This document shows, in pieces, positions 39,850-45,437 of a DNA stretch of 45,437 nucleotides. The notes beneath the pieces were generated by a model. That model had not been told where the DNA came from. It saw only the letters and a program-made list of their open reading frames with translations, and did not search any database. The stretch covers positions 1-45,437 of the forward strand of contig JAZQUR010000013.1 in NCBI GenBank assembly GCA_045631425.1, in the 5' to 3' direction. This DNA comes from Treponema_I sp045631425. Lineage in GTDB: Bacteria > Spirochaetota > Spirochaetia > Treponematales > Treponemataceae. How positions within the stretch are numbered: the first letter of the stretch is position 1; the number at the start of each line of letters is the position of its first letter. The position numbers were made by a program, and so were the translations under genes.

Positions 39850-41622
39850 ATGAATATCAACAAAAATCCTTTTCAAGAATACCCACGACCTCAACTAAAA
39901 CGAGATAGTTATTTTAATTTAAATGGCAAGTGGATATTAAATGGTGAAGAAATTTTAGTGCCATTTCCTCCAGAGTCAGAGGCTTCTGGTTTTCAAGGAA
40001 AAATCGGATCAAATCTTGAATACGTAAAAGCATTTGTTTTGCCAGAAGATTTTGAAACTGCTTTGAAGTCAGATGATTCTCAAAATAGGCTTATTTTGCA
40101 TTTTGGGGCAGTAGACCAGATAGCAACTCTTTCTGTTGATGGAAGTTTTGTGGGAAGTCATCATGGTGGATATTTACCATTTTATTTTGATATTACAGAT
40201 TATCTTTCTGGCAATAATGTTCACGAAATCCGATTGCAAGTAAAAGACACATTGAGCCACAAATATCCATACGGAAAACAACGAAAAAATCGTGGTGGCA
40301 TGTGGTACACTCCTGTAAGTGGTATTTGGCAAACTGTATGGATGGAAATTGTTCCAGAAATCTACGTTTCAAAGCTAAAATTGTTGCCAAGTACAAAGGG
40401 TTTTGAGCTTTTTGTTGAAACTACAAATTGTCAGATTCCAGAAGAAAATGATGTTTTTGATTTTTGCATGAAAGTAAAGGTTTTGGCAAAATCTGGAAAA
40501 GTTTATGAGTTCAATTCTGATACAACACAACTTCACGCCGACTTACCGATTTCAGATTCTGCTGATGAATTTGCTCTTTGGTCTCCAGAAAATCCAAATC
40601 TCTATGATTTTACAGTTGAATTGTACGCTTCGAAAAAAGAGTTAGAGGAAGGCAAAAATCCAACTGATGTTGTAAAATCATATTTTGGGTTACGTGAAAT
40701 CTCCATAAAGAAAGTTGATGGCAAAAATCGTATTTGCTTAAATGACAAGCCGATTTTCTTACACGCCGTTCTTGACCAAGGATATTTCCCAGAAGGCATT
40801 TATTTGCCAAAATCAGAAGATGGATTTAGAGCCGATATCAAAAATATGCAAGAACTTGGCATCAACACTTTGCGAAAACACATAAAAATCGAGCCAGAAA
40901 TTTTTTACTACGAATGCGATAAAGCTGGGATTTTGGTGATGCAAGACATGGTAAACAACGGTTCATATCGTTTTTTCCGTGACACAGTTTTTCCAACATT
41001 TTTTAGTAAGCAAGGTGCGCAAAAACTTCTTGCAAATAAAGAGCCAAAAAAAGAACGGGAAAAAATATTTGTGGAGCACAGCGAAGAAACTTTGGAACAT
41101 TTGTTTAATCATCCATCCATCGTTTATTACACAATTTTTAACGAGGGTTGGGGACAGTTTAACGCAAATTATCTCTACGAATATTTAAAAGATAGAGATT
41201 CTTCAAGAATTTTTGACACAGCTTCTGGTTGGTTTAAAAATCCAGATTCAGACGTAGAAAGCGACCACATTTATTTCAAAACTCCAACTTTGGTAGAACG
41301 GGCGGCTTCTTTGGAAAAACCTTTGGTGGTTTCAGAATGTGGCGGATATACGCTGAAAGTTGAAAATCACGTTTGGAATCCAAAACGAAAATACGGATAT
41401 GGAAATTGCGATTCTGTAAAAACTTTAACCGAAAAAATTGTCGCCATGTATGAAAAGATGATTTTACCTGCTATAAAAGATGGAATTGCTGGTTGTGTTT
41501 ACACTCAACTAAGCGATGTAGAAGATGAAATCAACGGATTTTATACTTATGACCGAGAAGTTTGCAAGGTTGAAAAAGATAAAATGCAAGAAATTGCAAA
41601 AAAAATTGATGAGCTGATTTAG
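39850..41622 (+). CDS. glycoside hydrolase family 2 (beta-galactosidase or beta-glucuronidase type)
   Basis: A 590-residue GH2 enzyme without signal peptide, so cytoplasmic. The sugar-binding jelly-roll domain has LNGKWILNGEEI and GGMWYTPVSGIWQTVWMEI. An Ig-like domain follows, then the TIM barrel from about residue 305 (FLHAVLDQGYFPEG). The acid/base glutamate is in FNEGWGQ and the nucleophile glutamate in VVSECGGYT. It is shorter than LacZ and closest in plan to short GH2 members; the glycone cannot be read from sequence. GGAG lies before the ATG. It follows the MFS gene closely and probably hydrolyses what that imports. Confidence 0.92.
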   Translation: MNINKNPFQEYPRPQLKRDSYFNLNGKWILNGEEILVPFPPESEASGFQGKIGSNLEYVKAFVLPEDFETALKSDDSQNRLILHFGAVDQIATLSVDGSFVGSHHGGYLPFYFDITDYLSGNNVHEIRLQVKDTLSHKYPYGKQRKNRGGMWYTPVSGIWQTVWMEIVPEIYVSKLKLLPSTKGFELFVETTNCQIPEENDVFDFCMKVKVLAKSGKVYEFNSDTTQLHADLPISDSADEFALWSPENPNLYDFTVELYASKKELEEGKNPTDVVKSYFGLREISIKKVDGKNRICLNDKPIFLHAVLDQGYFPEGIYLPKSEDGFRADIKNMQELGINTLRKHIKIEPEIFYYECDKAGILVMQDMVNNGSYRFFRDTVFPTFFSKQGAQKLLANKEPKKEREKIFVEHSEETLEHLFNHPSIVYYTIFNEGWGQFNANYLYEYLKDRDSSRIFDTASGWFKNPDSDVESDHIYFKTPTLVERAASLEKPLVVSECGGYTLKVENHVWNPKRKYGYGNCDSVKTLTEKIVAMYEKMILPAIKDGIAGCVYTQLSDVEDEINGFYTYDREVCKVEKDKMQEIAKKIDELI

Positions 41623-41641
41623 AGCAAGTCAAAAAAGAAAG

Positions 41642-41690
41642 CCAAGAGAAACTGAAGCGTACTACACACTTCAAAATCTCTTGGTTTTTT
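41642..41690. terminator. bidirectional terminator after the GH2 gene
   Basis: CCAAGAGA (41642-41649) pairs with TCTCTTGG (41677-41684), with GAAG/CTTC inside, then a T run. The A-rich stretch before it lets it serve the convergent gene too. Confidence 0.8.
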
Positions 41691-41699
41691 GTTTTAGAA

Positions 41700-42086
41700 T
41701 TATTTACCTTCGATTCTTTCCATTTCGATGTTTAATGCACCGATAGAAAGCAACAATTCATGCAAGGAAAAAATCAACGATACAAATAAAAATACAAGAC
41801 TTATACCGAAAGAAATCTCTGCACCAATTAGTTTTTCAAGGAAAATAAAAAACATACTAACAACGCAAAGTAAAAAACTCAAAATCGCTGTTATCTGTGA
41901 ATATTTGATAACTTTTAGGCGAATCTTGAAATTCTTTATTTGTCTAAGAATTCTATCTTCCTTTGTTTTATCATATAGTTCTACGTGGTCACGAATCAAC
42001 TTAGCCAAAGCTAAAAATCGATTTGTGTGTGCCATCATAAAAAGTGATATTGCAGAAAATAGCAATGCAGGAGTACTGAAAGTCAT
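41700..42086 (-). CDS. small membrane protein, DUF2721-like
   Basis: 128 residues with three hydrophobic segments: STPALLFSAISLFMMAHTNR at the start and two close together in the C-terminal half (about 65-85 and 92-112), separated by a basic helical loop. The N-terminal pattern with a following FLALAKLIRDH recalls DUF2721 proteins, whose function is unknown; the assignment is by memory and moderate. It lies 42 bases downstream of the NSS transporter on the same strand and may be co-transcribed. Confidence 0.7.
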   Translation of the reverse strand: MTFSTPALLFSAISLFMMAHTNRFLALAKLIRDHVELYDKTKEDRILRQIKNFKIRLKVIKYSQITAILSFLLCVVSMFFIFLEKLIGAEISFGISLVFLFVSLIFSLHELLLSIGALNIEMERIEGK

Positions 42087-42128
42087 TGTTTATACTTCCC
42101 ATGAAATCAAAATTTTATAAACTAAAGT

Positions 42129-43670
42129 TTAGTTATCTTTCCAAACAGGTTCTTCTTCAACAAAACCTTTTTTCTTTTTTGCTTTTACAATTGCTTTAAC
42201 GATAAATCCTGAAGCAAAAACCAAAGCAGTGATTATCCATCCACCCACAATGTTTGTCCAAAGTGGATATCCACCGTAAACTCCGTTTTGCTTTGTAAAT
42301 AATGTTACCAAGTTCCAGATAAACATTACTGAAAGAAGAATTGGTGCAATGTATTTCAAAGTTGAGATAAACCACCAACCTGGCATTTTGAATTTGTTTG
42401 AATTTCTGTTGATTTCATCCAAAACTTTTTGTGGCTTAAAGAACCAACCGATTGCAATAGCTTCCAAAATTCCGATAAACACAAGGTTGTACATATTTGC
42501 CCAGTTATCAACAATATCAAGCCAAACAAGACCACAACGTGTTGCGAAAATTAGTGAAAGAACAGCAGAAATTATACAGATTGTAAGAGTTGTTTTTTTG
42601 TTTTTAAGCTTGAATTTGTCAGAAACAGCAGTTGAAACACCTTCTACAATAGAGAAAGCCGAGTCGATAGCCAAAGTTACAAGGCAAAGATAGAAAACCA
42701 CACCGAAAATTCCGTTTACGATTCCAGAGTTTGTTAGATTTACGATTGCAGTTGGATAGATAACAAAAGCTGTTCCAATACCAGAAGCTGACATATCCCC
42801 AGTAGTTTTTCCAACACCGTACATTGTTGTAAACATAACAACACCAGCAAGAACACTGATTGCCATATCAGAAAATGCGATAATAACTGCATCTGTGGCG
42901 ATATTTTGATCATCACCAAGATAAGAACCGTATGCAATCATAATTGCCATCATGATAGAAAGACTGTAGAAAACTTGTCCGATAGCATCAATCCACAAGG
43001 CAGAGTTTCCAAGTGCAGAGAAATCTGGGATAAATAGGGCTTTGATTCCGTCCATTGCGCCAGACATTGTTAAACCTTTTACTGCTAAAATCAACAAAAA
43101 GATGATAGGAAGAAGAACTGTGTATTTAACAACTTTTCCCACAGAGTGAACGCCGTTTCTAATACAGTAGTAAATTAATCCCCAAGCAATTAAAACGCAA
43201 GCTAAAACCATAGGTGGGATGCTATAATTTGTAAAAGTGTCGTCTAGTTGAATCAAGCTATAAAAAAGTCCACTGGCAGCTTCTGAGTTTCCTGTCATAG
43301 ATGGAAAATATTTGAGAGAAGCAAAACTCATCAAAATAACCCAAGCAAAAACTACTGAATAGTAGATTTCGATTACAAAAGCATTTGATGTTGCAGCCCA
43401 ACCAATTGGCTCGAATTTTTTGTTCATTCCTCTGAGAGCTTCTGGAGCTCCTTTTTTCATCTTTCTACCGATGGCAATTTCCATCATTAATAGAGGAATT
43501 CCTAAAATTAACATGGTGATTAAATAAACAAGCAAAAATGCACCACCGCCATATTTTGCACACAATCCTGGAAATCTCCAAGCGTTTCCTAGTCCAACAG
43601 CAGAACCTACAGCTGCTAAAATAAAAGTTGAACGAGAAGCCCAATTACTTCTTTGTTTTTTTTCAGACAT
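42129..43670 (-). CDS. sodium-dependent transporter of the NSS (SNF/LeuT) family
   Basis: A 513-residue inner-membrane symporter with about 12 helices. The first helix holds the family signature GSAVGLGNAWRFP, which forms the sodium and substrate sites in LeuT, followed by AKYGGGAFLLVYL. Helix 6 and 8 regions are also typical (IDAIGQVFYSLSIMMAIMI; DSAFSIVEGVSTAVSD). LeuT-type transporters import amino acids with Na+. The substrate is not evident. GAGGAA precedes the ATG at 43670. Confidence 0.94.
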   Translation of the reverse strand: MSEKKQRSNWASRSTFILAAVGSAVGLGNAWRFPGLCAKYGGGAFLLVYLITMLILGIPLLMMEIAIGRKMKKGAPEALRGMNKKFEPIGWAATSNAFVIEIYYSVVFAWVILMSFASLKYFPSMTGNSEAASGLFYSLIQLDDTFTNYSIPPMVLACVLIAWGLIYYCIRNGVHSVGKVVKYTVLLPIIFLLILAVKGLTMSGAMDGIKALFIPDFSALGNSALWIDAIGQVFYSLSIMMAIMIAYGSYLGDDQNIATDAVIIAFSDMAISVLAGVVMFTTMYGVGKTTGDMSASGIGTAFVIYPTAIVNLTNSGIVNGIFGVVFYLCLVTLAIDSAFSIVEGVSTAVSDKFKLKNKKTTLTICIISAVLSLIFATRCGLVWLDIVDNWANMYNLVFIGILEAIAIGWFFKPQKVLDEINRNSNKFKMPGWWFISTLKYIAPILLSVMFIWNLVTLFTKQNGVYGGYPLWTNIVGGWIITALVFASGFIVKAIVKAKKKKGFVEEEPVWKDN

Positions 43671-43789
43671 AAATTTCCTCGTTTTTTTAAGTTAACTAAA
43701 GTTTACTATTTTTTTAGAAAAAAGTCTTTAGAAACTTAAATAATTTGAAAAAAGTTTAAAAATACTGTAATTATCACTTGAAAAAGAAA

Positions 43790-43817
43790 TTGTAAACAAG
43801 TTAAAATCTTGTATAGA
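43790..43817 (+). promoter_or_regulatory. candidate promoter with inverted repeat before the homocysteine synthase gene
   Basis: TTGTAA (43790-43795) and TATAGA (43812-43817) are 16 bases apart. The spacer has the inverted repeat ACAAG-TTAAAAT-CTTGT (43796-43812), which could be a repressor site. No riboswitch fold is evident. Confidence 0.45.
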
Positions 43818-43846
43818 AATACTCCTATTTTTAGAAGGAAATTATT

Positions 43847-45130
43847 ATGAAAAAAGAAACAGAATGTTTACATGCAGGTTACACACCTGGAAACGGCGAT
43901 CCTCGTGTTATTCCTATTGTACAAAGTACAACATATACTTTTAATTCAACAGAACATATTGCAGATATTTTTGATGACCCAACAAAAGGGTTGATTTATT
44001 CTCGTTTTGCCAATCCAACTTGTGATGCAGTTGAAAAAAAGATTGCCGCTTTGGAAGGTGGCGTGGCAGCTATGCTTACATCAAGTGGACAAGCTGCAAG
44101 TTTGCTTTCAATTCTTAATGTTTGTTCAAGTGGTGACAGCTTTATCGCTTCTTCTGCAATTTACGGCGGAACAATCAATCTTTTTGGATTTACACTAAAA
44201 AAACTTGGCATCGAATGTATTTGGGTGGATAGCAACGCTTCTGAAGAAGAAATCCAAAAAGCATTTAAACCAAACACAAAAGCTATTTTCGGCGAAACTA
44301 TTGCAAATCCAGCTTTAACAGTTTGTGATATCGAAAAGTTTGCTAGAGTTGCTCACAAAAACTACGTTCCTTTTATCATCGATAATACATTTCCAACTCC
44401 AATTTTATGTCGTCCTATCGAATTTGGTGCTGATATTATTGTTCACTCCACAACAAAGTACATGGACGGCCACGCTGTTCAAGGTGGCGGTGTAATCATT
44501 GATTCTGGTAAATTCAACTGGAAAGAAGCTTACGAAAAAACTGGAAAATTTGCAGATTTTGTTGAACCAGATGAAAGTTATCACGGACTACGCTATGTTG
44601 AAAAATATGGAAATCTTGCTTATATCCTAAAAGCTCGCATGCAATTAATGAGAGACTTTGGTTGTTATCCAGCAGCACACAGTGCATTTTTGCTAAATCT
44701 AGGGCTTGAAACTCTTGCAGTTCGTATGAAACAATACTGTGAAAATGCTACAAAAGTTGCAGAATATTTTGCTTCTCGCACTGACAAAATCGAAAAAGTT
44801 AGTTATCCAGGATTGGAAAGCGATAAAAATCATGAGCTTGCAAAAAAATATCTAAAAGACGGCTGCTCTGGTGTTATCAGTATTTCTATCAAGGGTGGAA
44901 GAAGTGCTGCTGTTCGTTTTATGGATAGCTTAAAACTTGCTTCAAATGTGGTTCACGTTGCAGATATTAGAACTTGTGTTCTACACCCAGCAGCAGAGAC
45001 TCACCGCCAGCTAACAGATGAACAACTTGTTGCAGCCGGTATCGACGGCGGAATGATTCGCTTTAGTACAGGCTTGGAAAACATCGACGACATTTTAGAA
45101 GATGTAAAACAAGCATTGGATTCAGTTTAA
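43847..45130 (+). CDS. O-acetylhomoserine sulfhydrylase-type PLP enzyme
   Basis: A 427-residue Cys/Met metabolism PLP enzyme. The pattern is YSRFANPTCDAVEKKIAALEGG, SSGQAASLLSI, FIIDNTFPTPIL and the PLP lysine in HSTTKYMDGHAV, then RTCVLHPAAETHRQL near the C-terminus. The length (about 430) and the insertion near 230-250 fit O-acetylhomoserine aminocarboxypropyltransferase (MetY), which makes homocysteine from O-acetylhomoserine and sulfide, rather than the shorter cystathionine lyases. Related lyases cannot be excluded. GAAGGA lies before the ATG. It stands alone. Confidence 0.9.
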   Translation: MKKETECLHAGYTPGNGDPRVIPIVQSTTYTFNSTEHIADIFDDPTKGLIYSRFANPTCDAVEKKIAALEGGVAAMLTSSGQAASLLSILNVCSSGDSFIASSAIYGGTINLFGFTLKKLGIECIWVDSNASEEEIQKAFKPNTKAIFGETIANPALTVCDIEKFARVAHKNYVPFIIDNTFPTPILCRPIEFGADIIVHSTTKYMDGHAVQGGGVIIDSGKFNWKEAYEKTGKFADFVEPDESYHGLRYVEKYGNLAYILKARMQLMRDFGCYPAAHSAFLLNLGLETLAVRMKQYCENATKVAEYFASRTDKIEKVSYPGLESDKNHELAKKYLKDGCSGVISISIKGGRSAAVRFMDSLKLASNVVHVADIRTCVLHPAAETHRQLTDEQLVAAGIDGGMIRFSTGLENIDDILEDVKQALDSV

Positions 45131-45134
45131 AAGA

Positions 45135-45162
45135 TTTTCGGGAAACGTCCTTTTCCCGAAAA
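45135..45162 (+). terminator. hairpin after the MetY-type gene, possible terminator
   Basis: TTTTCGGGAAA (45135-45145) and TTTCCCGAAAA (45152-45162) form an 11-bp stem four bases after the stop codon. There is no T run after it, so intrinsic termination is uncertain. Confidence 0.5.
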
Positions 45163-45324
45163 CCTTGTCCTGTAATCGGGCATCTTTGCCCGGCATTGTT
45201 CTTATGTGGAAAACGTCCTGTATTTTTATATGTTTTGAAATTAAATCGAGAATCAAAATAATTACAGTAAATGCGATTTTTATTTAGTAAAAGTCAATGA
45301 TTGAATAAAAGTTGGGTTCTTAGC

Positions 45325-45351
45325 CAAATTGCGAGACTCGCAGCAATTTGC
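45325..45351. repeat. 27-base palindromic repeat, copy 2
   Basis: Identical over 27 bases to 35580-35606. The flanks of the two copies are not similar, so this short element itself is the unit. Confidence 0.85.
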
Positions 45352-45380
45352 CTAAGCCGTGGCCGAGAAAGGTCGGGGTT

Positions 45381-45434
45381 TTAGGGGTAGGAAAACAACG
45401 GCCTTCGGACTCTGAGTGGTTTTCCTACCCCTAA
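45381..45434. repeat. perfect 16-bp inverted repeat at the right edge
   Basis: TTAGGGGTAGGAAAAC (45381-45396) is the exact complement of GTTTTCCTACCCCTAA (45419-45434), with a 22-base GC-richer loop. The window ends 3 bases later, so its continuation is unknown. Confidence 0.85.
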
Positions 45435-45437
45435 TTA

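Larger units (their letters stand above)
45131..45437. other. gene-free tail with several inverted repeats
   Basis: 307 bases without a supportable gene. Present are TTTTCGGGAAA-TTTCCCGAAAA (45135-45162), CGGGCA-tctt-TGCCCG (45177-45192), two copies of AAACGTCCT (near 45143 and 45209), the second copy of the 27-base palindrome (45325-45351) and a perfect 16-bp inverted repeat at the end (45381-45434). The GC-richer segments alternate with an AT-rich stretch at 45215-45300. Confidence 0.7.

Noticed and set aside
43671..43846. SAM or other methionine riboswitch before the MetY-type gene
   Set aside because: The leader after the likely promoter is only about 25 bases, too short for a riboswitch; only a small inverted repeat within the promoter is seen.

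Overview
The window looks like a chromosomal segment of a treponeme-type spirochaete. The DNA is visibly AT-rich. The gene content fits that group: a very long membrane-anchored coiled-coil protein of the kind annotated in Treponema as SpiroCoCo, a CarD-type regulator with a polyaspartate tail next to ispD and ispF, a fused AroD-AroE enzyme, and a MoxR/Bat operon. The assignment to Treponema is inference from gene families; the species cannot be named from this sequence. There is no phage, insertion sequence or CRISPR array. Almost everything is ordinary chromosomal housekeeping, tightly packed, with many ATGA or 1-base overlaps.

Layout. 1-320: the start of an NhaC-type antiporter and a small upstream protein (minus). 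421-2783: aroDE and rpiA. 2861-3406: a small membrane protein (minus). 3537-6724: an atypical ribose-phosphate pyrophosphokinase, an FGGY sugar kinase and a HAD phosphatase, ending in a GAATT-rich inverted repeat shared with the convergent DksA-like gene. 6807-8818: DksA-like, IF-1, a membrane J-domain protein and an Smr protein. 8836-15584 (minus): a six-gene Bat operon read as moxR, DUF58, membrane protein, batA, batB-batC fusion, BatD-like/SH3.

15733-28457 (plus): an aminotransferase, then a lipoprotein solute-binding protein, a TPR protein, an outer-membrane-like protein, ExbB, ExbD, TonB-like, a HAD phosphatase and the giant coiled-coil protein. This looks like one trans-envelope locus. 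28423-30315 (minus): carD, ispD, ispF. 30320-32814: a MocR/PdxR regulator divergent from the pyridoxal kinase it probably controls. 32904-35236: an MBL hydrolase, tRNA-Arg(CCT) and ychF. 35715-38355: def, fmt and a PASTA protein. 38509-41622: an MFS transporter and a GH2 glycosidase. 41700-43670 (minus): a small membrane protein and an NSS sodium symporter. 43847-45130: a homocysteine synthase-like PLP enzyme. 45131-45437: a gene-free tail full of inverted repeats.

The main unexplained signals are these. Several genes without a Shine-Dalgarno have a -10 box 6-9 bases before the ATG, three of them as TGnTATAAT-N6-ATG, suggesting leaderless mRNAs. GC-richer intergenic islands share an exact 27-base palindromic repeat. 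A nested hairpin sits in the pdxY leader next to a palindromic operator candidate. The TonB/ExbBD-TPR-lipoprotein-coiled-coil locus has no obvious substrate. All functional calls are by recognition of motifs; no database search was run.
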